Part shown: one piece after another, positions 7,672-17,332 of the stretch
How positions within the stretch are numbered: position 1 is the first letter of the stretch
Layout of the letters: the number at the start of each line of letters is the position of its first letter
Assembly (NCBI GenBank): GCA_965217015.1
Contig: OZ244224.1
Coordinates: forward strand, 806,001-870,000
Source: JAYQKL01 sp038142705
GTDB lineage: Bacteria > Pseudomonadota > Alphaproteobacteria > RS24
Direction of reading: 5' to 3'
Length of the DNA: 64,000 nt
Translations under genes and position numbers: made by a program
The notes under the pieces: generated by a model
Told to the model about the DNA's origin: nothing
Database searches by the model: none
The model's input: only the letters and a program-made list of their open reading frames with translations

Positions 7672-8777
7672 TGCCAGCGCTGACCCTCTCTTTGTATCTT
7701 GCCCGCCAGTTCCTCGTTTGGCTTGCCATTTCTGTTGCCGTCTGTTCCTTTGTTGGCTTTCTGGGCGATATGGGCGAGACATCACGCGTGGCGTCGCGGG
7801 GAACTGATAATAATCTGCTTAATCTTATTGGGCTTTCCTTGCTGAAATTCCCAAATCTGGTTCAAGAAATCCTGCCCTTTGCTTTTTTATTCGGCTCTAT
7901 CGGTTATTTTACACGCCTAAGTAACACGCATGAGTTAATCGTGGCGCGTGCCTCTGGGCTTTCCGTCTGGCAATTTTTATTTCCTGGCATGGCAATCACG
8001 CTGGCCATTGGCGTTTTAATGACAGCTTTTTGGCACCCAATGGCCGCTATGATGGCCGGAAAAGCCAAAAATATTGAAAAAAATATTACCTATGGCACAA
8101 CCAACCAGCTCTCGGTTTCAGATAATGGTCTCTGGTTACGCGAAGATCGCGAACAGAGTGATGGCAACGCCTATGTGATAATCCATGCGCCGCAAATTAT
8201 ATCATCTAACCCCATCATTTTGAAAAATGTCAGCTATCTGACCTTTACGCCCAATGGCATAAACATGGAACGCATAGATGCGGAAACAGCCTTGTTAGCC
8301 AAAGATAAATGGGTCATTAAAAATGCATGGCTCCTGAATAAAGAGGGAAAAGCTGAAAAATTTTCGGAGATAATCCGCCCCACCGAATTGCGTCCTGACC
8401 AAATTCAAGAAAACTTCGTGCCACCCCGAACTGTTTCGGTATGGAAATTGCCAAACTTTATGAGCGTTGCTCAAGAGGCTGGTTTTCCGACCGAAGAATA
8501 TCAAATGTATTTTCATGCCCTGCTGGCCAAGCCTTTATTGCTTTGCGCGATGGTCTTGATTGCCGCAACTTTTGGCTTGCATTTTTCAAGGCTTGGCGGC
8601 GGCGCACGACTAATTTTTATGGCGGTGGTGGCTGGCCTTGTGCTTTATTTCTTCACCGATATGATGAAAACACTTGGCGCGATTGGCCTGCTTCCCCCGC
8701 CACTTGCGGCATGGGCGCCGAGCACGATTGCCATGTTAATCGGCATCACCTTATTGCTTTTTCAAGAGGATGGATAA
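7668..8777 (+). CDS. lptG: LPS export permease LptG
   Basis: Partner of LptF in the LPS extraction transporter, 369 aa with the same topology: transmembrane segments near residues 10-35, 55-75 and 98-120, a periplasmic jellyroll domain (about 130-270) and three C-terminal membrane segments. Two adjacent ATGs (7668 and 7671) overlap the lptF TGA. AAGGAGG at 7658-7664 is better spaced for the second, so the protein may be one residue shorter. Coupled translation with lptF is likely. Confidence 0.93.
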   Translation: MMPALTLSLYLARQFLVWLAISVAVCSFVGFLGDMGETSRVASRGTDNNLLNLIGLSLLKFPNLVQEILPFAFLFGSIGYFTRLSNTHELIVARASGLSVWQFLFPGMAITLAIGVLMTAFWHPMAAMMAGKAKNIEKNITYGTTNQLSVSDNGLWLREDREQSDGNAYVIIHAPQIISSNPIILKNVSYLTFTPNGINMERIDAETALLAKDKWVIKNAWLLNKEGKAEKFSEIIRPTELRPDQIQENFVPPRTVSVWKLPNFMSVAQEAGFPTEEYQMYFHALLAKPLLLCAMVLIAATFGLHFSRLGGGARLIFMAVVAGLVLYFFTDMMKTLGAIGLLPPPLAAWAPSTIAMLIGITLLLFQEDG

Positions 8778-10964
8778 TTGAGACACTTCTCCCATTTCAG
8801 ATATCTGTTGTTAAGCTGCACACTTGCGTTCGTTTTTGGATATGTCACAAGCCCTGCCTTGGCACAAAATAACACGCCAGCCAGCCAAGACCGCGCCGCA
8901 ATTGAAGCCGACAGCTTGTCCTATGATGAAGCCAGCGACACAGTTACAGCTCAAGGCCAAGTAAAAATTGCCTATCAAGGTAAAAAACTGCGTGCTGGGC
9001 GCATTGAATGGCAGCAGAAAAAAGACATTATAAAAGCCTTTGACAATGTTGTGCTGGTCGATGCAGACGGCACAACAAGCTATACAGATGAAGCTGTCAT
9101 TAGCGACCAGATGCGTGAGGCTGTTATGCAAAGCCTTCGGGTTTTAATGGTTGATGACTCGCGCCTGACAGGGGCCAATGCGAAACGCACTGGTGGCAAT
9201 CTGACCATTATCAACAAAGCCAGCTATACAGCGTGTAAACCCTGTGAAGACCAGCCTGACAAGACACCGAGCTGGCAAATCAAAACCGCACGCACGCTGA
9301 ATGATGAGACCACGCAAACCATTCATCATGAAGATATTCGCCTCGAAATTATGGGTTTACCTGTTTTATATTTACCTTATATCTCGCACCCTTCTCCTGG
9401 CGTAAAAAAAAGAAGCGGTTTTTTAACACCAAGCTTTAATGTTTCCACCGATATGGGGACAGATATCAGCACACCTTATTTCATCAACCTCGCCCCTAAT
9501 TATGACATGACAATCACCCCGCGTGTGACCAGCAAAGCCGGCTTGTTATTGGGGCTAGGGTTCCGACATATGGTCAGCAATGGTGTTTACGAGATCAACG
9601 CAAACGGCCTTTGGGTCGATGAAAAAGACAATAAAGATAATGACCGTGAGTTTCGCGGCAATCTATCTGCAAAGGGCCAATTTTCATTAAAAGATTATTG
9701 GGAATATGGCTTCCAGCTTGAAAGCCAAACTGATGAAACATTTTTGCGGCGCTATAATTTATCAGACCAAAACTATTTGGAAAGCTTTGCTTATGTGCAA
9801 AAACTTCAGGATAAGACATATTTTGATGTGCGCGCCAAAGCCTATGACACAACACTCGGATCGGTGGACGCAGACACTTTGCCGGCCCTTTTGCCAGTCA
9901 TAAGTTATGAGACCATTTTTGACCAAAAAATATTAGGCGGCGATATGAGCCTTAATGGTCAATTTATGGCTCTTTCACGCGATAAGGGGCGCGATGTGAT
10001 GCGCGCAACAATTTCTGGCGGCTGGCAAAGAAATTTCATCACAACGGGCGGGCATTTATTCAACAGTTTTGCGCAAGTCCGTGCTGATGCGTATCGCTCT
10101 GAAAAAAATGTCAGCACCAGCGATCCTAATCTGACATATGATGATGATGTTGAAACCCGCGCTATTGGCTATTTGGGCGGGCGCTGGAGCTATCCGGTTG
10201 TCAAATATAGCGACACACTCACGCAAATAATTGAGCCCACCGCACAAATTATTCTGTCGCCGAACCATGAAAGCGACCCAAGCATTCCAAATGAAGACAG
10301 TTTGAGTATTGACTTTGATAACACGAATTTATTCCAAATCTCGCGTTATCCGGGTTATGACCTGATAGAAAGCGGGTCGCGTGCTGATATTGGTTTGCGC
10401 TACACGGCACGACTAGATAATAACCGCAATGCGAGTGTGTTTGTTGGACAGTCGCTGCGCCGCCGTAAAATTAACAGCTTGGTTGGCAATACCGGACTGG
10501 AAGGGCGCAAATCAGACTATGTGGTTGAATTTCTCGCAACCCCTTCTAAGGGCGTGAATTTCACCAGCCGGCTGCGGCTTGATAAAGATGATTATGAAAT
10601 TGTGCGCTCTGAAACGAATTTATACACAAGTTATGGCGAGGCTAGTCTGAATTTGGGTTATGTGTTTTTGGATAAAAAACTGTCTAGTGACTTAAAAGAG
10701 CGGGAAGAATTGAGAGGGAGTTTCAATTATAAATTTGCAAATAATTGGTATTTCGATACATCAATCCGACAGGATATGGTGCGCGAAACCCGCCTCAATA
10801 GCGGCATTGGCATTTCCTATCGCGATGATTGCACCTATATCCGCATTGGGTTCTCGCAAGATTATGTTAGAGATAGAAATATTGGCCCCTCAAATAATTT
10901 CAGCATACAGCTTAATTTGAAAACGCTGGGTGGCATCGCTACTGGCACAAAAATGTTTGAGTAA
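8778..10964 (+). CDS. lptD: LPS-assembly outer-membrane protein LptD
   Basis: A 728-aa outer-membrane beta-barrel that inserts LPS into the outer leaflet with LptE. It has a signal peptide of about 30 residues ending in ALAQ, an OstA/LptA-like N-terminal domain (DSLSYDEASDTVTAQGQVKI, about 41-60) and a long barrel with alternating beta strands to the C-terminus. The start is TTG at 8778, immediately after the lptG TAA and preceded by AGAGGA; this fits the signal peptide. Cys pairs are few (TACKPCE region, and DDCTYI near the end), fewer than in E. coli, so disulfide-dependent maturation may differ. Confidence 0.93.
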   Translation: MRHFSHFRYLLLSCTLAFVFGYVTSPALAQNNTPASQDRAAIEADSLSYDEASDTVTAQGQVKIAYQGKKLRAGRIEWQQKKDIIKAFDNVVLVDADGTTSYTDEAVISDQMREAVMQSLRVLMVDDSRLTGANAKRTGGNLTIINKASYTACKPCEDQPDKTPSWQIKTARTLNDETTQTIHHEDIRLEIMGLPVLYLPYISHPSPGVKKRSGFLTPSFNVSTDMGTDISTPYFINLAPNYDMTITPRVTSKAGLLLGLGFRHMVSNGVYEINANGLWVDEKDNKDNDREFRGNLSAKGQFSLKDYWEYGFQLESQTDETFLRRYNLSDQNYLESFAYVQKLQDKTYFDVRAKAYDTTLGSVDADTLPALLPVISYETIFDQKILGGDMSLNGQFMALSRDKGRDVMRATISGGWQRNFITTGGHLFNSFAQVRADAYRSEKNVSTSDPNLTYDDDVETRAIGYLGGRWSYPVVKYSDTLTQIIEPTAQIILSPNHESDPSIPNEDSLSIDFDNTNLFQISRYPGYDLIESGSRADIGLRYTARLDNNRNASVFVGQSLRRRKINSLVGNTGLEGRKSDYVVEFLATPSKGVNFTSRLRLDKDDYEIVRSETNLYTSYGEASLNLGYVFLDKKLSSDLKEREELRGSFNYKFANNWYFDTSIRQDMVRETRLNSGIGISYRDDCTYIRIGFSQDYVRDRNIGPSNNFSIQLNLKTLGGIATGTKMFE

Positions 10965-10975
10965 ATGTTTTTTCG

Positions 10976-10999
10976 TTTCAAGCTTAAGCACTCTTGAAA
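10976..10999. repeat. inverted repeat downstream of lptD
   Basis: TTTCAAG (10976-10982) and CTTGAAA (10993-10999) flank a 10-bp loop in the 85-bp lptD-surA gap. No T-run follows, so it is not a standard terminator. Confidence 0.5.
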
Positions 11000-11049
11000 T
11001 CACTGAAGCAAGGTATAGAATAGAGTTAAATTTTTTCGGATAGACAAGA

Positions 11050-12294
11050 ATGACACGCGTTGCGCAAAGCCTTTTCACTTTAATTTTTACCCTTTTCGCT
11101 TTCCAAATTCCTACCGCACAAAGTCAGGAAATTGGAGGCATTGCTGCGATTGTAAATGATGAAGTCATTTCAATTTATGATGTCAATCAGCGCACCAGCC
11201 TGTTTCTGGTGACCTCGGGCATTGAGCAAACACCACAGATAATCGAGCGCCTGCGCGGGCAAGTCTTGCGCAGTTTGATTGATGAGATGATGCAATTGCA
11301 AGCAGCACGCGATGCAGAAATTAAAATCCAGCAAGAGGAAATTGACGCATCTATAAAGCGTATTGCGCGTGACTTTGGCGGCGACATGTCTGCCATTACT
11401 GATTTTCTTGATGAAAACAAAATCAGCATTCGCGCTTTAGAAACACAAATCGCAGCAGAGCTTGCCTGGTCATATTTCGTCCAACGCAAATTCAGTGGCC
11501 GCGTCAGTATCAGCCAAATTGAAATTGATGAGGCCTATAACCGCGCTTTAGAATCCTTAAACCAGTCGCGTTACAATGTGAGCGAGATTTTACTCTTGGT
11601 CGATAACCCTGCCGAAGAGGAGCAAGCGCGCAACCTTGCCAATGAGATTGTTTCTCAATTGCGGGGCGGGGTTGATTTTGCCGCCTATGCCCGCCAATTC
11701 AGCAATGCAAGCTCGTCCGCACAAGGCGGGCAAATTGGCTGGTCAACCCTAGACGACATAAATGCAGAGCTTAGACCTGCGCTTCAAAACATTCGCAGTG
11801 GCGAGATTTCAGACCCGATACGCACCAATTCCGGTTTTCATATCCTGAAGCTAAATGCGTTTCAACAATCAGGCGGTATTGACAGCAATCGTCACATTTT
11901 TGACCTGTTGTTGATTTCGTTTAAGCAAGATGACCCGAATTTGGCAGATAATCTTAAACAAACGCGAGAGAGTTTCAAAACCTGCAAACAAGCTGAACAA
12001 GAAGCCACTCAATATGGGGCCGTGAAAACGCAGCGCACAGGAGAACGCCAGCTAGGCACTTTCATGGGTGCGTTAAAATCAATTTTAATTGATTTAGAGG
12101 CCGGTGAGATTTCGCCTTCGGTGCGCACCAAAGAGAGCGTTGATTTGATTGTCGTTTGCGACAGAAAAGACGACCAGGGTGCAACGGTCAGCCGCGAGCA
12201 AGTTGAAGATAATATCTATCAACAGCGCATGTCGATGATGTCACGCCGCCATATGCGCGAATTGCGCCGTGATGCTGTTATTGAATATCGCTAA
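11050..12294 (+). CDS. surA: periplasmic peptidyl-prolyl isomerase / OMP chaperone SurA
   Basis: A 414-aa SurA-like protein. A signal peptide (about 1-25, ending TAQSQ) leads into the N-terminal chaperone domain IAAIVNDEVISIYDVNQR. One clear parvulin domain follows (about 175-275, RYNVSEILLL... GGQIGWSTLDDI... FHILKL). A second, degenerate rotamase-like region (about 285-390) lacks the usual glycine-rich core. It follows lptD, one of its main folding clients, which fits a shared outer-membrane biogenesis operon. Its stop overlaps the rsmA start by one base. Confidence 0.9.
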   Translation: MTRVAQSLFTLIFTLFAFQIPTAQSQEIGGIAAIVNDEVISIYDVNQRTSLFLVTSGIEQTPQIIERLRGQVLRSLIDEMMQLQAARDAEIKIQQEEIDASIKRIARDFGGDMSAITDFLDENKISIRALETQIAAELAWSYFVQRKFSGRVSISQIEIDEAYNRALESLNQSRYNVSEILLLVDNPAEEEQARNLANEIVSQLRGGVDFAAYARQFSNASSSAQGGQIGWSTLDDINAELRPALQNIRSGEISDPIRTNSGFHILKLNAFQQSGGIDSNRHIFDLLLISFKQDDPNLADNLKQTRESFKTCKQAEQEATQYGAVKTQRTGERQLGTFMGALKSILIDLEAGEISPSVRTKESVDLIVVCDRKDDQGATVSREQVEDNIYQQRMSMMSRRHMRELRRDAVIEYR

Positions 12295-13136
12295 TGGCCG
12301 ATTTGGAAGACGATCCGCTCCCACCCCTTCGTGATATTATCCGCCGCTATGATTTACGGGCTGACAAAAGCCTCGGTCAAAACTTCATTCTAGACCTAAA
12401 TGTAACGCGCCGTATTGCACGAGCGGCTATGGTGACTTCGCAATCTCATATTATCGAAATTGGGCCAGGCCCTGGTGGCTTAACCCGCGCCTTGCTGATG
12501 GAAGGGGCTGGGAAAGTCACAGTGATTGAGCGTGACCGCCGTTTTCAAGAGCCGCTTGAAGAAATTGCTGCACATTATGCGCCGCGTCTAGACATTATTT
12601 TTGCTGATGCGCTTGAGGTTTCTTTGCATGACATCACCCAAAGCCCATATCAGATTGTGGCTAATCTGCCCTATAATCTCGCCACCCCATTATTGCTTGG
12701 CTGGCTCAAGCAAAACCCTATAGGCTGGCAAAATCTCACTCTGATGTTTCAAAAAGAAGTCGGAGAGCGCATTTGCGCCAAAATGGGTGATAAACATTAT
12801 GGACGGCTTGGCGTGATTTCAAATTTTGTCGCACAAACCGATATTTTATTTGATGTCAAACCTGATGTGTTTGTGCCGCCACCCAAAGTGACTTCAGCCA
12901 TAGTGCAACTGACCCCGCGGGCAAAAAGAATATCAAAAGTGGCGTTAGAAAGGCTGGAAATAGTGACTCAAGCCGCTTTTGGTCAACGACGCAAGATGCT
13001 GCGCGCCAGCCTGAAACAACTCACCCCAGAACCACAAAACTGGCTAGCAGAAGCTGGCATTGACGAAACATTGCGGGCTGAAAATTTAACCTTAGAGCAG
13101 TTTTGCGCTTTAGCAGAAACTTTGCCGCAAACTTAA
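12294..13136 (+). CDS. rsmA: 16S rRNA dimethyladenosine transferase
   Basis: KsgA/RsmA, 280 aa, dimethylates A1518 and A1519 of 16S rRNA using SAM. Motifs are KSLGQNFILD at about 25, the SAM loop EIGPGPGGLTRALL, VIERD, DAL and the catalytic NLPYNLATP. The C-terminal substrate-binding domain with FVPPPKVTSAIVQL is complete. In most proteobacteria pdxA separates surA from this gene; here the ATG overlaps the surA TAA, so pdxA is absent at this site. The gene is convergent with gmk across 13 bp. Confidence 0.96.
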   Translation: MADLEDDPLPPLRDIIRRYDLRADKSLGQNFILDLNVTRRIARAAMVTSQSHIIEIGPGPGGLTRALLMEGAGKVTVIERDRRFQEPLEEIAAHYAPRLDIIFADALEVSLHDITQSPYQIVANLPYNLATPLLLGWLKQNPIGWQNLTLMFQKEVGERICAKMGDKHYGRLGVISNFVAQTDILFDVKPDVFVPPPKVTSAIVQLTPRAKRISKVALERLEIVTQAAFGQRRKMLRASLKQLTPEPQNWLAEAGIDETLRAENLTLEQFCALAETLPQT

Positions 13137-13149
13137 AGGCTCATAAGAC

Positions 13150-13785
13150 TTAAAGACTTGCGCGCAATTGCTTGACGAAATCAGACAGACCGGTTTGGCG
13201 TATTCTTTTTAATCTTTCTGCAATTAAAATACTTTTGACCTGCGCGACACTGGTTTCTAAATCTTCATTCACGATAATATAATCATATTCGGCATAATGG
13301 CTTATTTCATCAGAAGCCTTGCTCATACGGCTGGCCACAACATCTGCCGTGTCTTGCGCACGGCCCGTAAGGCGCTCATGCAAAGCCGCTGCTGATGGAG
13401 GCAGAATAAACACGCGCACCACATCATCTGCCGCCGCTTCTTGCAATTGCTGTGTGCCTTGCCAGTCAATATCAAATAACACATCGCGACCCGCCATGAG
13501 TGTTTTTTCAACAGCCTCACGCGGCGTGCCATAATAATTATCAAACACTTTGGCAAATTCAAGCAGTGCGTCTTGGTTTTGCATGATGCCAAATTCTTCC
13601 GTGCTAACAAAATGATAGTCCACCCCATCTATTTCGCTATCTCTTGGTGGGCGCGTGGTGACGGACACCGACATATCCAGCATCGTATCCTGTGCTAACA
13701 AAGCGCGGCTGATAGAGGTCTTTCCTGCCCCTGAGGGCGAAGATAAAATCAGCATTAGTCCACGTCGTTGAATATCGTTTGGCAT
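13150..13785 (-). CDS. gmk: guanylate kinase
   Basis: Phosphorylates GMP to GDP, linking the guaAB products of this window to nucleotide pools. The protein has 211 aa with P-loop SSPSGAGKTS (about 15-24), the GMP-binding segment TTRPPRDSEIDGVDYHFVS, and DIDWQGTQQL. The arrangement and length are normal for the family. It is separated from mltG by a 71-bp gap and may have its own promoter. Confidence 0.97.
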   Translation of the reverse strand: MPNDIQRRGLMLILSSPSGAGKTSISRALLAQDTMLDMSVSVTTRPPRDSEIDGVDYHFVSTEEFGIMQNQDALLEFAKVFDNYYGTPREAVEKTLMAGRDVLFDIDWQGTQQLQEAAADDVVRVFILPPSAAALHERLTGRAQDTADVVASRMSKASDEISHYAEYDYIIVNEDLETSVAQVKSILIAERLKRIRQTGLSDFVKQLRASL

Positions 13786-13856
13786 TGTTTACTCACAGAA
13801 TCAAAATTTGCTCCCCATTATACCCTATTCACCTGATGAAGGCAGTTTTGTTGAGC

Positions 13857-14876
13857 TTATTGTTTTTGGCGCTTGGAAATAAGCCGCCAGCGGCGCACAT
13901 TTTCTTCATGTTCTTTTAGGTTTTTTGCAAAAACATGCCCGCCTTTGCCATCGGCGACAAAATAAAAATACGGGCTTTCAGGGGGACGCAACACAGCCGC
14001 AATCGCGTCTCTACCCGGATTAGTGATTGGCGTAGGGGGCAGCCCCGCAATTTGATAAGTATTATAAGCCGTTTTTTGTTTAATCTCACTCAACCGAATA
14101 GGCCGGCTCAAACGCCCCTTGCCACCGACCAGCCCATAAATAATCGTCGGGTCTGATTGCAGGCGCATATTTTGCGCCAAGCGATTGAGAAAGACTGAGG
14201 CCACCAAACCATATTCCTGATGAAGACCGGTTTCTTTTTGGACAATAGAGGCTAAAATCAACGCCTCTTGCGGGGTTTTAATCGTGTCATTGACAATCCG
14301 CATATCCCATAATTGCGCCATTAAGTTGCTTTGAGCGTTTTGCATTAAACTCAAAAAATCTTGCCGCTTTGTGCCGCGGCGCACCTTATAGGTTTCCGGC
14401 AACAAACTCCCCTCAGCTGGCACAGAGTTCACCGTGCCTGCCAATATTGGGGTTGCGCGTAATAACTCAACAATCTGTTGACTGGTCAACCCTTCTGGAA
14501 CCGTGACCGCATGTAAATATGTTTTACCGCTCACCAATAAAGACATGAGCTGATAATGAGACGCGCCGGCTGGCACTTCATATTCACCAGCTTGCAAATC
14601 TCGCGCCTGCCCAAACAAACGCACACCAATACGAAAAATAGCAGGGTGGCGTATCATCTCACCCTCGGCCAGCGCCCTAGAAATGGTAGGCAGTGACGCC
14701 CCTTTGGGTAAAATAATCCGGACATCAGATTGAGCGGGGCCTGGCATAAAAAACAAAGCAAAGCTAACAAAACTCGCGATACCAAAGCCAAGAGTGCTGC
14801 TCACAAAAACAACAGCAATAAAAAAGGAAAGCGGTTTATCGCGCTGCAAAAAACCTGCGAACCAGCCTCTTATCAC
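13857..14876 (-). CDS. mltG: endolytic murein transglycosylase MltG
   Basis: Cuts nascent glycan strands and so sets peptidoglycan chain length. The 339-aa protein has one N-terminal transmembrane segment (about 17-45), a LysM-like subdomain (about 50-125) and the YceG/MltG catalytic domain with the active-site Glu in SIVQKETG and the conserved LPPTPITNPG near the C-terminus. The start is GTG at 14876, overlapping the fabF TGA by four bases, so translation is coupled to fatty-acid synthase genes. The fabF-mltG neighbourhood is common in alphaproteobacteria. Confidence 0.95.
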   Translation of the reverse strand: MIRGWFAGFLQRDKPLSFFIAVVFVSSTLGFGIASFVSFALFFMPGPAQSDVRIILPKGASLPTISRALAEGEMIRHPAIFRIGVRLFGQARDLQAGEYEVPAGASHYQLMSLLVSGKTYLHAVTVPEGLTSQQIVELLRATPILAGTVNSVPAEGSLLPETYKVRRGTKRQDFLSLMQNAQSNLMAQLWDMRIVNDTIKTPQEALILASIVQKETGLHQEYGLVASVFLNRLAQNMRLQSDPTIIYGLVGGKGRLSRPIRLSEIKQKTAYNTYQIAGLPPTPITNPGRDAIAAVLRPPESPYFYFVADGKGGHVFAKNLKEHEENVRRWRLISKRQKQ

Positions 14877-16126
14877 GCAACCGCCTTAAAAATAAGCGAG
14901 GCATTTGTGCCACCAAAACCAAATGAATTAGACAAAACGGCCTGTAATTTCTTTTCTTTGGCCTGTTTTGGCACAAGGTCAATTTTGGTTTCAACCGAGG
15001 GGTTATCCAAATTAAGCGTCGGCGGAATAATGCCTTCATTGAGCGCCATAATACTAAAAATAGCTTCTACCGCGCCCGCCGCGCCAAGCAAATGACCTAT
15101 GGAAGATTTGGTTGAAGACATCATCATCTTATCGGCAACGGGGCCAAAGAGTCGTTCAACTGCGCGCAGTTCAATTTCATCACCCAAAGGCGTTGATGTG
15201 CCATGCGCGTTAACATAACCAATATCGTCAACTGAAAGACCCGAATTTTTTAACGCCGCTTGCATCGAGCGGAACCCGCCATTGCCATCTTCAGCAGGCG
15301 AGGTGATATGATAAGCATCACCCGACATGCCATAGCCCGCCACTTCAGCATAAATTTTTGCCCCGCGAGCTTTCGCATGCTCATATTCTTCCAACACGAC
15401 AACACCAGCCCCCTCGCCCATCACAAAACCATCGCGGTCTTTGTCATAGGGGCGTGAGCCTTGTTCTGGCCTGTCATTATAATTGGTTGAAAGCGCGCGG
15501 CAGGCGGTAAATCCTGCAATTCCGAGACGGCATATAGACGCTTCAGCGCCGCCCGCAATCATCACATCAGCATCGCCAAACATAATAATCCGCGCCGCAT
15601 CGCCAATGGCATGTGCGCCTGTTGAACAAGCTGTCACCACTGCATGATTTGGCCCCTTAAAACCATGGCGAATAGAAACTTGCCCACTCACCAGATTGAC
15701 CAAAGCACCTGGAATAAAAAAGGGACCAATTTTGCGCGGGCCTCTTTCATGCAAAGTAATCGCATGCTGCTCAATGCTATTCAGCCCACCAATCCCTGAA
15801 CCAATCATAACGCCTGAGCGCCAGAACTGCTCATCTGTTTCCGGTTGATAGCCTGAATCAGCAAGCGCCATATCTGCCGCCGCAATGCCATAGAGAATAA
15901 AATCATCAACCCGTTTGCGTTCTTTCGGGTCAAGCCAGTCATCAGTGTTAAAACCGAGTGCCTCATGGTTGATTTCACAGGCAATCTGGCATGGCAAATC
16001 CGATGCATCAAATCGCGAAATTGATGATGCACCGGATTTTCCAGAAATTATATTATCCCAAGAGGATTTGGCATTGGCACCCAGTGGGTTAACTGAACCA
16101 ATACCTGTAACAACAACTCTTCTCAT
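14873..16126 (-). CDS. fabF: 3-oxoacyl-ACP synthase II
   Basis: Beta-ketoacyl-ACP synthase that elongates acyl chains in type II fatty-acid synthesis. The 417-aa thiolase-fold enzyme has the nucleophilic Cys in VTACSTGAHA (about 166), the two catalytic His residues in NAHGTSTPLGD and SSIGHLLGAAG, and the glycine-rich FGFGGTNAS at the C-terminus. It lies directly downstream of acpP but behind a terminator-like hairpin, so it may be read at a lower level than acpP. Confidence 0.97.
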   Translation of the reverse strand: MRRVVVTGIGSVNPLGANAKSSWDNIISGKSGASSISRFDASDLPCQIACEINHEALGFNTDDWLDPKERKRVDDFILYGIAAADMALADSGYQPETDEQFWRSGVMIGSGIGGLNSIEQHAITLHERGPRKIGPFFIPGALVNLVSGQVSIRHGFKGPNHAVVTACSTGAHAIGDAARIIMFGDADVMIAGGAEASICRLGIAGFTACRALSTNYNDRPEQGSRPYDKDRDGFVMGEGAGVVVLEEYEHAKARGAKIYAEVAGYGMSGDAYHITSPAEDGNGGFRSMQAALKNSGLSVDDIGYVNAHGTSTPLGDEIELRAVERLFGPVADKMMMSSTKSSIGHLLGAAGAVEAIFSIMALNEGIIPPTLNLDNPSVETKIDLVPKQAKEKKLQAVLSNSFGFGGTNASLIFKAVA

Positions 16127-16146
16127 TATATGCTCACTTTATTTTT

Positions 16147-16186
16147 CCAAAAGGAAAACGCTTACACCTGAAAAGAGGTGAAAGCG
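16147..16186 (-). terminator. terminator-like hairpin between acpP and fabF
   Basis: Read on the minus strand, CGCTTTCACCT (16186-16176) pairs with AGGTGTAAGCG (16169-16159) with one T-T mismatch and a 6-nt loop, followed by TTTTCCTTTT. The acpP stop lies just upstream. It probably makes most acpP message stop before fabF. Confidence 0.7.
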
Positions 16187-16188
16187 CC

Positions 16189-16422
16189 TTAAGAAGCTTT
16201 TGTGATGTAAGAAATTGCGTCAGAAACTGTCAAAATGCTTTCAGCCGCATCATCAGGAATTTCAATATCAAATTCTTCTTCAAACGCCATAACAAGCTCA
16301 ACAGTGTCCAAGCTATCAGCGCCAAGATCATCAATAAAGCTCGCACCTTCGGTCACTTTATCTGCCTCGACATTTAATTCTTCGACAACGATTTTTTTCA
16401 CACGTTCTGCAATATCACTCAT
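16189..16422 (-). CDS. acpP: acyl carrier protein
   Basis: A 77-aa acidic carrier of growing acyl chains, attached through 4'-phosphopantetheine to the serine of GADSLDTVEL (Ser37-38 region). The start is placed at the ATG giving MSDIAERV because AGGGA lies seven bases upstream; a longer in-frame extension upstream has no family support. It sits between fabG and fabF, the usual position, and is followed by a strong hairpin suited to an abundant protein. Confidence 0.98.
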   Translation of the reverse strand: MSDIAERVKKIVVEELNVEADKVTEGASFIDDLGADSLDTVELVMAFEEEFDIEIPDDAAESILTVSDAISYITKAS

Positions 16423-16584
16423 GTTTATATCCCTGCTTAAAAATATGGCGACAATCACCAAGTAAAACTGACCCACAATATTCGGGTTGATGTGCGCTCA
16501 ATAACACCCTTTTTTTGAAATGTCTAGTTTTTGATACCAACAAAAAAACAATAATAAAATGCTAAAAAAAGCCTAAACCAGCAC

Positions 16585-17322
16585 CTAAACCATAGCCATT
16601 CCGCCGTTTACATGCATGGTTTGACCCGTCACATAAGCAGCTTCATCACTGGCTAAATATAATACGGCCGCGGCAATATCATCGCCTGAACCTAACCGGC
16701 CTGCTGGTATTGATTCTGTCAGCGCCTGTTTTTGTTCATCAGGCAAAACATCTGTCATAGGGGTTGCGATAAATCCGGGCGCGACACAATTGACTGTGAT
16801 GTGACGCGACGCGACTTCCTGCGCCAAAGCTTTGGTCATACCCACCATGCCAGCTTTTGCCGCGGCATAATTAGCCTGCCCCGGATTGCCAGTGGTGCCA
16901 ACGACAGAGGTAATACCGATAATGCGTCCAAACCTGCGCTTCATCATGCCCTTCAAGCATGCCCGCGTTAATTGAAATGCGGATTTCAAATTAACATTCA
17001 TCACCGCGTCCCAGTCATCATCTTTCATGCGCAAAGCTAAATTATCGCGTGTAATCCCGGCATTATTGACCAGAATATCAACCCCGCCAAGCGCCGCCTC
17101 AGCTTTAGCCAGCAAATCAGCTGCGCCGGTTTCAGACGACAAATCGGCGGTCAAGGCAAAAGCCCCCTCACCCAATGAGGCCGCCAGCTCTTCAAGCACT
17201 TGCGTGCGCGTGCCAGCCAAACCGACTTTAGCGCCCTGCGCATGGAGATGGCGCGCAATATCACGACCAATCCCGCCTGATGCGCCTGTGATAAGAGCTG
17301 TTTTTCCGCTTAAATCAAACAT
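16585..17322 (-). CDS. fabG: 3-oxoacyl-ACP reductase
   Basis: NADPH-dependent reduction of 3-ketoacyl-ACP, 245 aa. SDR motifs: TGASGGIG (about 14-21), NNAGITRDN (about 87-95) and the Ser-Tyr-Lys triad in ITSVVG...ANYAAAKAG, with PGFIATPMT after it. It lies 10 bp downstream of fabD on the same strand, so fabD-fabG form one unit leading to acpP. Confidence 0.97.
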   Translation of the reverse strand: MFDLSGKTALITGASGGIGRDIARHLHAQGAKVGLAGTRTQVLEELAASLGEGAFALTADLSSETGAADLLAKAEAALGGVDILVNNAGITRDNLALRMKDDDWDAVMNVNLKSAFQLTRACLKGMMKRRFGRIIGITSVVGTTGNPGQANYAAAKAGMVGMTKALAQEVASRHITVNCVAPGFIATPMTDVLPDEQKQALTESIPAGRLGSGDDIAAAVLYLASDEAAYVTGQTMHVNGGMAMV

Positions 17323-17332
17323 GATGGTTTCC

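Noticed and set aside
10976..10999. Terminator after lptD
   Set aside because: The 7-bp inverted repeat lacks a following T-run on the coding strand, so it is listed only as a repeat.
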